Origin: [Clostridium] innocuum
Lineage (GTDB): Bacteria > Bacillota_I > Bacilli_A > Erysipelotrichales > Erysipelotrichaceae
Direction: 5' to 3'
Assembly: GCA_012317185.1 (NCBI GenBank)
Contig: CP048838.1
Location: 4,588,001-4,652,000, forward strand
DNA: 64,000 nucleotides
Made by a program: the position numbers and the translations under genes. Under the pieces are notes generated by a model. That model made no database searches. It was given only the letters and a program-made list of their open reading frames with translations, and was not told where the DNA came from. Positions 54,393-63,280 of the stretch are shown piece after piece. Within the stretch, counting starts at the first letter, position 1. Each line of letters starts with the position of its first letter.

Positions 54393-56428
54393 AGCAGCCC
54401 GTTTCTCGGTCTGCCTTTTGTGCCCTTATCCATAATGTTTCTCTGAAGTGCCCTGCAATCTGTGAACGCACTGCTACCGATGCTCTCTGCCTTAGGAAAA
54501 TGCAGGTTCTGAAGCTGCCCGCATAATTGGAAGGCATATTCATCCACAAAGTCAGCTTCAGGAAAAGAAGCGGTCTTTAAGGAAGAACACTTCGCAAATG
54601 CATGCTTACCAATGCGATATGCTTCTGGTGCCTCTATTTCTGTTAGGGCCGCACATCGTTCAAAGGCGTAATCACCTATGATAACCGATTGTGGTATGGT
54701 TACCTTTTCAATACAATCGGGAAAGATTGCAGTGTAATCGTTTGCCGAGGGAAGATCGGCTATCTCATACAAATTCCTTTGTATCTCAAATTCCTTTAGA
54801 TTTTGCAGTGTATCATGCTGTGACCTCATCCATTCCCAGTCCGCTGTCGAGATTCTTCCATCCATTACAATAAGCCTGCTTATCTCTGTCAGGCTGACTG
54901 TCTGAAGTGCTGCCTGAAGAGTATCTCCCTGCAAAGCTTCCCTCGTACCGTCTGTCATATCAATTGTCAGCGTGATGGAATCCGCCGCCGGAGTCAGACC
55001 GTCAGGAAGAAGAAGAGTATCCAGCTTCAAACAATTCCGAAAGGCGAATTCACCTATCCTATCTGCCTGTGGAAATTCTGCCGTTTTCAGATTTGTACAA
55101 TTTTCAAATGCACGACTTCCGATACGTTCGGCACGCTCCAGCTTGATTTCAGTTAGGGAATTGCAATCGGAAAAGACCTGATTATCAATATATACAGCGC
55201 CTGGTAAAACGATATCCGTTAATGACGAGCAGCTCATGAAAGCAGCATCACGAATACGCTCTGCCAGCGGTGCATGGATGGAGGTCAAAGCCGTACAGCC
55301 CATGAAGCCTTCCTCGCTGATTACTGTAACAGAGGGAAGCTTCGCATATGAAAGTGCTGTACAGTTTTTGAAAGCCTGTTTTGAAATTACCGAAGCTCTT
55401 GGCAAATCTATTGCACGTAGAGAACTGCAGTTTGAAAAAGCCTTTTCTTTTATTGCAACTGCCGAAGGAAATGAGATTGCCGTAAGAGCAGAAGCACCAT
55501 AAAAAGCCGATGCCATGATATCTTCAGCCTTAGGGGCATGGACTGTCTGTAAGGAAATACAGTCCATAAATGTTTTTTCCGGGATTTGTATGACCTCCGG
55601 AATATTCACCTTCTTCAATGATTTACAGTTACGAAATACAGAGGATCCAAGACTTGTAACGTTTGGAATCTCGATTTCTGTTAATGCTGTACAGGATTCA
55701 AATGCTGCAGTGTTTACTCTTACGAGCTGAGAAAATTCCAGAGTTTTTAGCTGTTTACAGGAATAAAATGCCTGATCACCTATCGTACATAAGGAAGGCA
55801 GACTTGCATAGGTAAGACCGTCACAGCCGGAAAATGCCGCATTTTCTATTGAGGTTACCTTTGGAAATGCAACAGACTGCAAAGCATGGCACTGTGAAAA
55901 TGCACTTTCTCCGATTTCATATGCGTTCGTAATGTCGACAATCCTTAATTCGTTACAGCCATCAAAAGCATTGCTGCCGATTCGTACAGATTGAGGTATT
56001 ACTACCTTCTGAAGCTGATATGGAAAAATGGATGGATACGCAGGACTTCCCACGGGTGCATCGGGCAAATCTGCGGTTTGTACCCGATCAGATATTTCAA
56101 ATTCTGTGAGGGCCGCAAAAGCGGCACGGTTGTTTCTCAGCCATTCCCAGTCTTTCGATGTTATGCTGCCATCCGACACCAGCAGGCGGTCGATACCGGT
56201 CAGCCCGGCTCCATGCAGTGCCGCTGATAAAGAATTTCCGGCCAATTCCTCTGTTTGTCCATCCGATGTCATAATGCGAACAGCTATGGATGATGCAGCA
56301 TTTATCACAGTGGTTCCAATGAGCCGTACACCCATGATCATACATACCAGCAGAATAGAAAAAAAACGACGCCCTACACCTTTTAAATACCTGTTTCTAC
56401 ATATTATATCCCTACCTCTTATAATCAT
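54374..56428 (-). pseudogene. BspA-like leucine-rich-repeat surface protein, N-terminal part
   Basis: The 5' part of the split gene; 662 native codons to CAG at 54443, then 22 foreign codons from the element before a stop at 54374. Residues 1-45 are a long signal peptide ending near INAAS. Two repeats of a module follow (SIAVRIMTSDGQ..DWEWLRNN and SITLTIDMTDGT..DWEWMRSQ), each leading into BspA-type leucine-rich repeats of about 22-23 residues (IGSxAFxxCxxLxxVxFPxA). The truncated protein would be secreted but not anchored. Joined to 46556-48034 the full gene has about 1,150 codons. Confidence 0.88.
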
Positions 56429-56762
56429 AAAGATTACTTACATCATTCTTTACGATACCTGACCTCATTATAACAAACATTGCTTTCATATAAGGTAACA
56501 GCCTGCCATCTTGAATATTTCTTGAACATTTCAGTATGCTTCTATCTTACAGAGCAAACCTGCTGTCTGCAGCAATAAGAGAAACAGTATGTTCGCCGTT
56601 ATTTTCAATCAGTGGATAGGATATACAACGAAATCAAAAAGGTATTTTATTTGCATTCGCATTTCAGATTTTACTGTATAAGGCATAATTACCGGTTCAT
56701 TTCCTCTGTATCTGTACGTATATCAGACACGGCAAACCACTCCTTTAGCTGCCCGTGTATCC
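56429..56762. other. gene-free stretch
   Basis: 334 bp upstream of the split surface-protein gene. It should contain its promoter; I see no convincing hexamer pair and no gene. Confidence 0.45.
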
Positions 56763-57515
56763 TTATTTCTTTACTATACGCTTTAGTCCGGCGATATCCA
56801 GCAGTAAATTGACCGTTTGAAAAGTACCTTTATAAAATACCGCCCAGTTATTGAACACGCAGGGCAGAGCCTTTGCCTTTTCCAAGGTATCAATCAGATG
56901 GAATGTCACCGGAACATCCTGTGTATCACAATACTGCTTCACGATTTCTATGTTCTTTAGAATATAAGGACATTGCATATCATAGTAGATGGTCAGTTCC
57001 TTATCCTTAATCTGCGAGTTCTTCGCCTGTTCCGTAAAGGAAGGCAGTGTTCCATCAAAAGAGTATGCCAGCAATTCATAACCGCTTTCTGTCGTATCTG
57101 CGACCTCAAATCCGAATTTCTTTGCGAAGGCTTGATCCGTAAGCCATGCCTTTTGTTTTTTTGCCCCCAGCATGCATACACCGGATTTTCCCTTTGCTCT
57201 GGCATCTGCCAGACAGTATTCCATCAGCTCTCTGCCATATCCTTTTCCCTTATACTCGCCGGTTGCCCAAAGACAGTAAATGTAATAATAATCAGCACCA
57301 ATGATTGGCACCCACGCGGTTTCCAGCGGTGCATATTCAATGAATACCGTCCCTTTCACATCTAATTTCCGAAATACATGACCTTCCTTCAGCCGGTCAA
57401 ACAGCCATTCCCTTTTCGCCGTTATGCCGGGATGCGGCTTTCTGCTGCGAATAATACAGCAGAGATGCTCATTGTAGAGGTTTTCCTCTGTAAGATTTAT
57501 AAATTCATTTGTCAT
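56763..57515 (-). CDS. GNAT acetyltransferase with YoaP-like C-terminus
   Basis: A 250-residue protein: a GNAT domain (1-150) with the acetyl-CoA loop in YKGKGYGREL near residue 95, and a C-terminal YoaP-type domain (170-250) with a thioredoxin-like start TIYYDMQCPYI. AGGAGG precedes the ATG. The substrate is unknown; the Cys in the second domain may be redox active. Confidence 0.82.
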   Translation of the reverse strand: MTNEFINLTEENLYNEHLCCIIRSRKPHPGITAKREWLFDRLKEGHVFRKLDVKGTVFIEYAPLETAWVPIIGADYYYIYCLWATGEYKGKGYGRELMEYCLADARAKGKSGVCMLGAKKQKAWLTDQAFAKKFGFEVADTTESGYELLAYSFDGTLPSFTEQAKNSQIKDKELTIYYDMQCPYILKNIEIVKQYCDTQDVPVTFHLIDTLEKAKALPCVFNNWAVFYKGTFQTVNLLLDIAGLKRIVKK

Positions 57516-57585
57516 AGCACCTACCTCCTGTTTTAATTTTACAGCGTTTCTCTCTTACACTCAATACAGCACTCCCATTGACCTC

Positions 57586-57933
57586 TTAATCATAGAATTT
57601 TCCTTTATAAAAATTATTCTCATGTACTTTCTTTGCCGTCATACAAAACATAACACAGCCGTCCGGACATACAAGCTCCTTGCTGTAAGTGCTGTTTCCT
57701 CCGATATTGGTTAAATCACCGCCGCTACGTACAGCCTCCATAACTGGAAACATCACGGTCATCGTTTTGGAACAGATGCCCTGTCCCGATAGGTTTACCG
57801 GACAGCCATAGGTACATGTATAGCGATCCCCGATTTCCTCCCCGTTTCTGCAATAACGTTCTGTGTGATCACTGCGCAGAAAGCCTGTAACCTCTATTTC
57901 CCATGTGTATTCCTCATCATACCATTTTTTCAT
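57586..57933 (-). CDS. TIGR04076 family cysteine-containing protein
   Basis: A 115-residue protein of the TIGR04076 family: several conserved cysteines (YGCPVNL, GICSK, LVCPDGCVMFC). The start at 57933 follows GGGAGG. Function not established; metal binding is plausible. It is about 70 bp upstream of the GNAT gene on the same strand. Confidence 0.7.
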   Translation of the reverse strand: MKKWYDEEYTWEIEVTGFLRSDHTERYCRNGEEIGDRYTCTYGCPVNLSGQGICSKTMTVMFPVMEAVRSGGDLTNIGGNSTYSKELVCPDGCVMFCMTAKKVHENNFYKGKFYD

Positions 57934-58520
57934 ATCTATCTTTCCTCCCTTGTTCTGTTCACTGAAAACCATCTTATTTCTGTTGGACTATCGTCCCGTA
58001 AAAAAAACATATTCCTTCTTATGAATCACGGAACATTACCATAATTATAAGCGACAGTATGGCACAATACTTGATTTTGCTTGCTGTTTACCATTGGTTT
58101 TCATTTCCTGCAGCTTACAATTTCCAGCCTTCCAGAACAATCTGCCCTGCATTCTGTTGTCTGCTCATTCCACATGTGAGCATATTTGTATCCGATGTTT
58201 CATCCGCAAAGAATCACTTATGTGTATGTGCAGCTACGCTTTCCGCCAGATTTTCATGATATCGTTTATAATATTACATAAGACAAATTTCTTTGCTAAA
58301 CAGGTTCCCATATCATTCCTGGATGTACTATTACTGTCTATACCAACGTAATAAGAGTTTGAAACACAAAGCCTTATCTCTGTATTTTCTATTATTCATA
58401 GGTGAATCAAAGTATTTCCCATACAAAAAGCCAGCGATTCTGCTTCTTCACTGGCAATATTTTATAATTTGATTATGCGATCATGCTCAGGGTTTTCATG
58501 TCTGTATTTTTGTTCTATTT
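57934..58520. other. gene-free stretch
   Basis: About 590 bp with no supported gene; short frames have no ribosome binding site. Located between the TIGR04076 start and the end of the second PTS locus. Confidence 0.5.
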
Positions 58521-58587
58521 TAAAAAGGCACGGCTATGTATGTTGGATTTTGGATGAATGTAAGGCAAGGATGATACAGAGCCGTGC
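58521..58587 (-). terminator. terminator of the second PTS locus
   Basis: On the minus strand GCACGGCTCTGTA pairs with TACATAGCCGTGC (one mismatch), followed by CTTTTT. It lies seven bases past the dehydrogenase stop and should end the whole operon. Confidence 0.8.
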
Positions 58588-58594
58588 ATAAACA

Positions 58595-59659
58595 TCAGTT
58601 GTCCATTTCCGGTTCAATTAATATTTTATAGAAAAATTCCTTCTTCTTGTCCATGATTTCCACGGCCTCTCTGGTTTTTGATAGCGGAAGGCGATGTGAT
58701 ATGATTGCATCCGTCTGAATAATACCTTTGTTTAAAGCATCCAGTGCGATATCCCATGCATTGTGCGGGAAGCGTTTAAATTCAAAGCTCCACGTACCCT
58801 TGATCGTCAGCTGCTTACGCAGAATCATTTCATAGGTGTCAACTGCAACGTTCAAATCCTTAACCGGTCTTCCAACAGGTCCGAAGCGTCCGTTCTGCTT
58901 CAGTAATGACATGGCCTGATTAAATACCACAGGTGCTCCGCTTGCTTCAAACACGACATCACATCCTGCTCCCTTGGTTGCTTCCTCCACTGCTTTACGA
59001 ACCTCATCCATCGACGCGCAGAGTGCATCCTTTAAACCAAGCTGTTTCGCTATTTCCACCTTTTTCGGATCGAGGTCAACTGCAAATACATGGGCAGCGC
59101 CGAATGCCTTCGCCCACTGTGCTACGAAAATCCCTATCGCGCCAAGACCGAACACAACCACATCGTCACCGAAGCTTACCCCGGTATTCGATACCACATG
59201 CAGTGCCACGCTGATCGGTTCCAGAAATGCCGTTGCTTCCGGTTTCACATGCTCGGGAACGATGACCAGATTTTCCTTTGGCACCCTGACATATTCCGCA
59301 AAGCCTCCATCACTTCTGGAACCGAGAAAATCATAGTCCTCACACTGTGCAAAATCCCCAACCTCACAGGATTTACAGCCTCTGCATGGAATCAGAGGAA
59401 TGACGGCAACCTGCTTATGCAAATAGGCAGGCTCCACCTCGCTTCCGATTTCAACAACCTCTCCGCCAAATTCATGTCCCGGAATGGTTGGAAAATGATA
59501 GGTCCCCTGTGTCAGGATACGCGGTATATCAGACCCGCAGACACCACACGCAGCAACCTTGACAAGCACATCGTGATCTCCGATTTCCGGTATCAATACA
59601 TCTTCCACGCGAAGATCATTTACACCGTGAAGAACTGCCGCTTTCATATATCCTTTCAT
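58595..59659 (-). CDS. GatD-like zinc dehydrogenase, copy 1
   Basis: A 354-residue medium-chain dehydrogenase of the galactitol-1-phosphate 5-dehydrogenase type. Catalytic zinc: CGVCGSDIPRI and GHEFGGEV; structural zinc: four Cys in CRGCKSCEVGDFAQC; Rossmann GLGAIGI near 178. It oxidises a polyol phosphate with NAD. A second paralogue (60531-61586) lies in the same operon, so two different hydroxyl positions or substrates are likely handled. AAGGGG lies before the ATG. Confidence 0.87.
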   Translation of the reverse strand: MKGYMKAAVLHGVNDLRVEDVLIPEIGDHDVLVKVAACGVCGSDIPRILTQGTYHFPTIPGHEFGGEVVEIGSEVEPAYLHKQVAVIPLIPCRGCKSCEVGDFAQCEDYDFLGSRSDGGFAEYVRVPKENLVIVPEHVKPEATAFLEPISVALHVVSNTGVSFGDDVVVFGLGAIGIFVAQWAKAFGAAHVFAVDLDPKKVEIAKQLGLKDALCASMDEVRKAVEEATKGAGCDVVFEASGAPVVFNQAMSLLKQNGRFGPVGRPVKDLNVAVDTYEMILRKQLTIKGTWSFEFKRFPHNAWDIALDALNKGIIQTDAIISHRLPLSKTREAVEIMDKKKEFFYKILIEPEMDN

Positions 59660-59671
59660 AACTGCCCCTTT

Positions 59672-60232
59672 CTATTCGAGATTTGCATGCTTTTTCCATA
59701 AGGCATGCAAATCCGTTATCTGTTTCTTATCGACAATCAGCAATGCCACCATATCTGCCAATAGCAGCAGACTCTGTTCAAATAGGCTGCTCATGACCTG
59801 CTGCGATTTAATTTCATCCTGCAGATTCAGCTTGGTGCTGCATGGGATACGGATGAAAAGATCCTCATACGGTGTCATGGAGCTGGATGCATTGCTACCG
59901 ATATGTGCAATTCGTGCATGGTGGGTTCTTGCGATTTTAACGATTGCCAGCGGTACTGCACTTTCTCCGGAGCCGCTGCCGACAATCAGCAGATCGTTTT
60001 CAGTGATCGCCGGCTCATCGACCGCACCGACATAGGTTGCTTCAATTCCCAGATGATTCAACCGCTTGACAAACGCCTGCAGCATAAGCAGCACACGGCC
60101 GACACCGACTACAAACACGGATTCAGCTTCACATATCGCTGCGGTAAGTGCTAAAACCTCTTCTTCCTTTACATTGGCGAAAACCGTCTGCAGCTCCTGC
60201 AGTACCGTATCTTTAGCTTCTGTATACTTCAT
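59672..60232 (-). CDS. SIS-domain sugar-phosphate isomerase (PHI-like)
   Basis: A 186-residue single SIS-domain protein like 6-phospho-3-hexuloisomerase: VVGVGRVLLMLQAFVKRLNHLG, then IVGSGSGES as the phosphosugar-binding loop. Length fits PHI (about 180-200). In this operon it may isomerise a ketohexose phosphate towards fructose-6-phosphate. The start overlaps the stop of the small gene upstream (ATGA). Confidence 0.78.
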   Translation of the reverse strand: MKYTEAKDTVLQELQTVFANVKEEEVLALTAAICEAESVFVVGVGRVLLMLQAFVKRLNHLGIEATYVGAVDEPAITENDLLIVGSGSGESAVPLAIVKIARTHHARIAHIGSNASSSMTPYEDLFIRIPCSTKLNLQDEIKSQQVMSSLFEQSLLLLADMVALLIVDKKQITDLHALWKKHANLE

Positions 60233-60534
60233 CCTTCTTCACCTTCTTCAAATAATGCATAAAAGTCAGCGGCATATCGGTTAACATCTGTCTTGATCTG
60301 TACAGAGAACTGTGATATGGAAAAGGCAAACAGTCCCAGCAGAAAGGTAAGATCCCCGGCTCTGGGATCTTCCTTGCTGAGAAACTCATTCATTTTCATA
60401 TCCAGCGCCGCAATCTGTTTCCGATAGGCAGTACAATAGCTCTGCCCTGTCAGCTTGCGTTTCTTTCCGAAAACAGCCTCCTCATGACTCCGTATAAAGG
60501 CCGTAAAATCAACAGGTCCTGCCGGTTTCATCAT
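60229..60534 (-). CDS. small hypothetical protein of the PTS locus
   Basis: A 101-residue helical protein, no family recognised. ATG-ATG at 60534 overlaps the dehydrogenase stop and its own stop overlaps the SIS start, so translation of the three is coupled. It may be a subunit or regulator of one of its neighbours. Confidence 0.6.
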   Translation of the reverse strand: MMKPAGPVDFTAFIRSHEEAVFGKKRKLTGQSYCTAYRKQIAALDMKMNEFLSKEDPRAGDLTFLLGLFAFSISQFSVQIKTDVNRYAADFYALFEEGEEG

Positions 60535-61586
60535 ACATCCAGAGCAGCACTGTACATTGCCTTGCAAATCGTGACATTGTGTTCATGAATATCATCGAAC
60601 AGCTGCTTCAAATCCTTCAGACCTGCACGATGCGTAATCAGATCGGATACCTCCAGCTGTCCTTCCTCAATCATACGTGCCGTATATTCCCATTCATTGA
60701 TCGGTGTCTGTGCATAGTAGGAGTTCCATACCCCGTGCATTTCCAGCTCCTTACGCAGAAGCAGAGAATGAACGTTCAGCTGTATCGTTGTATCCGCATG
60801 CGGATTCCCCAGCCAGACAATCGTGCCGCCGACTCTGACAATTTCTATGGCATCATTGATACCTGCCGAGCAGCCGGTTCCTTCAATAACGACATCCACA
60901 CCGCGTCCGTCTGTCATCGCATCTATGCGCTCCTTTAGATTTTCTTTTCCTGAATTGATAACCGTAAAGCCGCGCTCCTGTGCAAATCTCTGCTTTGTTT
61001 CGTCGATATCTGTAAGAATGACCTGCTTTGCGCCAAACAGCTTTGCCCAGCGGGCAGTCATAATGCCAATCGGACCTGCGCCCAGAATCGCCACTGTCTG
61101 CCCCGCCGTGACATTTCCTCTGCGCAGAGCATGCTGGGCAACGCATGCCGGCTCGCACATACTCAAAGCTTCCAAATCAATATCATCCTTCTGTGATAGC
61201 ACCAGATGCCAGCGGGACGGCAGTAAACAATATTCCGCAAACCCGCCGTTGCTGCGTGAACCAAGATAGTCGTAGTTTTCACACTGACAGAACTGTCCTA
61301 TTTCACAGGGTTCACACTCCCGGCATGGAATTAATGGAAATATTGCAGCCTTTCGTCCTATCAGCTCTTCATCCTTCGGATTCCCTACAGCACACACTGT
61401 TCCGCTGAATTCATGACCGATTACGACCGGATATACTCTGGTACCAAGCTGATATACTCTGGGTATATCAGAACCGCAGATTCCGCATGCCCCTATTTTA
61501 ACGAGGATTTCATCCCCCTTGGGAGATGGCGTTTCAATCTCTTCCAGACGGAAGTCGTTAATGGCATGCAATCTCATTACTTTCAT
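60531..61586 (-). CDS. GatD-like zinc dehydrogenase, copy 2
   Basis: A 351-residue paralogue of the 58595-59659 enzyme: CGICGSDIPRV, GHEFSGTV, structural CRECEPCEIGQFCQC, Rossmann GAGPIGI near 170. The shared DIPRV/I motif sets both in the polyol-phosphate dehydrogenase group. It is 35 bp downstream of EIIB. The reading frame is intact. Confidence 0.87.
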   Translation of the reverse strand: MKVMRLHAINDFRLEEIETPSPKGDEILVKIGACGICGSDIPRVYQLGTRVYPVVIGHEFSGTVCAVGNPKDEELIGRKAAIFPLIPCRECEPCEIGQFCQCENYDYLGSRSNGGFAEYCLLPSRWHLVLSQKDDIDLEALSMCEPACVAQHALRRGNVTAGQTVAILGAGPIGIMTARWAKLFGAKQVILTDIDETKQRFAQERGFTVINSGKENLKERIDAMTDGRGVDVVIEGTGCSAGINDAIEIVRVGGTIVWLGNPHADTTIQLNVHSLLLRKELEMHGVWNSYYAQTPINEWEYTARMIEEGQLEVSDLITHRAGLKDLKQLFDDIHEHNVTICKAMYSAALDV

Positions 61587-61621
61587 TCGATATTCCTCTT
61601 TTCCTTATCTATCTTCCCTTA

Positions 61622-62098
61622 TTATTTTGCAAGTATATTGTTCAATTCAAAACGCTTTTCACTCGGAATGATCTGAATCGCCACATCAATCCCACGATCC
61701 AGAAAATCCTTGATGCATTGGCGTTCCTCATCCGTTGCGGATACATTTTTATAAACTGTCGTTCTTCCTGCCTTCATTCCCATACCGCCGATATTCACAG
61801 CCCTGATATCTATGCCGTTTTCAACCAGCTTTTTCAGACTCAGCGGTGATTTTGCCAGAACAAAGCTCGGCACATCCAGACCACCCTGCAGCTTGATCAG
61901 CGCTTCATCCTCTGTAAGAGCAATGACCTTTAAACCGCTTGGAGCTGCATTCTGCAATACAAACAGCATGAAGTCATCCTTAGCAACCTTATCATCAATG
62001 ACGATGATCTGCTTTGCCGGCAGTGTCTTCATCCATGCTGTCATGACCTGACCGTGAATCAGTCGGTCGTCAATACGAACCAGTAATAAATTTTCCAT
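61622..62098 (-). CDS. PTS EIIB, mannose family
   Basis: A 158-residue EIIB; His15 in RIDDRLIHGQVMTAW is the phosphorylation site. It is close in sequence to the EIIB at 40501-40974, indicating that the two loci are related. It lies 15 bp after EIIA. Confidence 0.9.
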   Translation of the reverse strand: MENLLLVRIDDRLIHGQVMTAWMKTLPAKQIIVIDDKVAKDDFMLFVLQNAAPSGLKVIALTEDEALIKLQGGLDVPSFVLAKSPLSLKKLVENGIDIRAVNIGGMGMKAGRTTVYKNVSATDEERQCIKDFLDRGIDVAIQIIPSEKRFELNNILAK

Positions 62099-62113
62099 AT
62101 GAATCGCTCCTTT

Positions 62114-62512
62114 TTATCCTTTGTTATAGCGAATAGTACCAATGCTTTCCTTTGCCTCAGACTCCGCCATGGCCGCAAGATCATCCAATGTGGATTCCTC
62201 ATTTCTACCCAGCGTCAATGTCAGCAGCATTGGCAGATTCGCACCGACAACGATGATGATATGCTGTTCTCTGGAAAGCATCAGAGAACGGTTAAACGGT
62301 GTACCGCCACGAAGATCATTCAGCACAAGAACACCATCCCCGCTGTCTGTATCCTCAATCGCCTTTTTCAGCCGTTCCCCGTATGCATCCGGGTCCTCCC
62401 CCGGCTGCAGCGCAACAGCAGCACATTGTGCAATGGTACCGCCAATCATTTCCGTGCTGCTTTTTAATCCTTCACAGAATACTCCGTGGCTTGCGATTAC
62501 AAAACCAACCAT
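62114..62512 (-). CDS. PTS EIIA, mannose family
   Basis: A 132-residue EIIA with the phosphorylated His9 in IASHGVFCEGL and the LNDLRGGTPFNRS motif. It follows the epimerase gene by 14 bp and pairs with the adjacent EIIB. Confidence 0.9.
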   Translation of the reverse strand: MVGFVIASHGVFCEGLKSSTEMIGGTIAQCAAVALQPGEDPDAYGERLKKAIEDTDSGDGVLVLNDLRGGTPFNRSLMLSREQHIIIVVGANLPMLLTLTLGRNEESTLDDLAAMAESEAKESIGTIRYNKG

Positions 62513-62526
62513 AACTATACCTCGCT

Positions 62527-63192
62527 TTATTCTTCCAGCGCCTGTACATACGCCTTGTACATATCCTCAAACGTATCCAGTCCCCGGATAATACTGGATG
62601 TTCCCACGACGAATGCATTGGCTCCTGCATCCCTCATGATTTTGCTGTTTTCCATGGTTGTATTTCCATCCACAACGATATCAATATCTTTTCCATATGC
62701 ATCCAGAAGCTTACGCACTCTGTGAATCTTCTGCGGTGCATCCGGCACCATTTTCTGACCGGCAAAGCCCGGATTCACAGTCATTAGCGTGACATAGTCG
62801 ATCAAATCGATGCATTCCTCCAGATACGCGATAGGCGTTCCCGGATTTAATACCAGTCCGGCTTTACAGCCCTTCTCCCGTATGGTCTGCAGCAGCTTAT
62901 ATGGCTGTGCCGTTGTTTCCGGATGAAAGCTGATACGATCTCCCGGCTGGATATCATAATACTCCATATACTCCTCCGGGCGAAAGGACATAATATGCAC
63001 ATCAACCGGCAAACTGCATAAACGCTTGATATCCTTGTATACCGGTGTTCCCAGCATAACGTTTTTCACATAGGTTCCATCCATGATATCAAAATGCACA
63101 GAATCCAGCTGCACGTTTTCAAACAGCTTTAAATACGGTTTATATTCCTCTATCCTGCAGCACATGATAGACGGTGATACTTTTATATTCAT
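62527..63192 (-). CDS. ribulose-phosphate 3-epimerase family (AlsE-like)
   Basis: A 221-residue TIM-barrel epimerase. Metal and catalytic residues: HFDIMDG (His and Asp), VDVHIMSF (His), VVDGNTT (Asp). The phosphate site is VVGTSSII. The start at 63192 is chosen because AAGGA is nine bases upstream; an in-frame ATG two codons earlier is too close. In a hexose PTS locus this points to allulose-6-phosphate 3-epimerase rather than the pentose enzyme (inference). Confidence 0.82.
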   Translation of the reverse strand: MNIKVSPSIMCCRIEEYKPYLKLFENVQLDSVHFDIMDGTYVKNVMLGTPVYKDIKRLCSLPVDVHIMSFRPEEYMEYYDIQPGDRISFHPETTAQPYKLLQTIREKGCKAGLVLNPGTPIAYLEECIDLIDYVTLMTVNPGFAGQKMVPDAPQKIHRVRKLLDAYGKDIDIVVDGNTTMENSKIMRDAGANAFVVGTSSIIRGLDTFEDMYKAYVQALEE

Positions 63193-63280
63193 AAACATTT
63201 TCCTTTCTGACAGCACCTGCAGAATCGTGCAATACGTAAGGTTTTTACTCCCGCTGTATTGCACGTATCTATTGTTCTGC

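Larger units (their letters stand above)
48035..54445. mobile_element. Tn4451-like serine-recombinase mobilizable transposon
   Basis: A 6,411-bp insert in the BspA-like gene. Both junctions share CTGAA (48032-48036 and 54443-54447) with the GA dinucleotide used by TnpX-type recombinases. Imperfect terminal inverted repeats lie inside: 48043-48066 and 54436-54414 share ATTAT-GA-AAG-GCACAAAA-GG. Contents: large serine recombinase, small protein, MobV relaxase, RepA, Cys-rich VLP protein, XRE regulator and two paralogous small proteins. GC is higher than in the 10-35 kb region. No resistance gene was seen. Confidence 0.9.
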
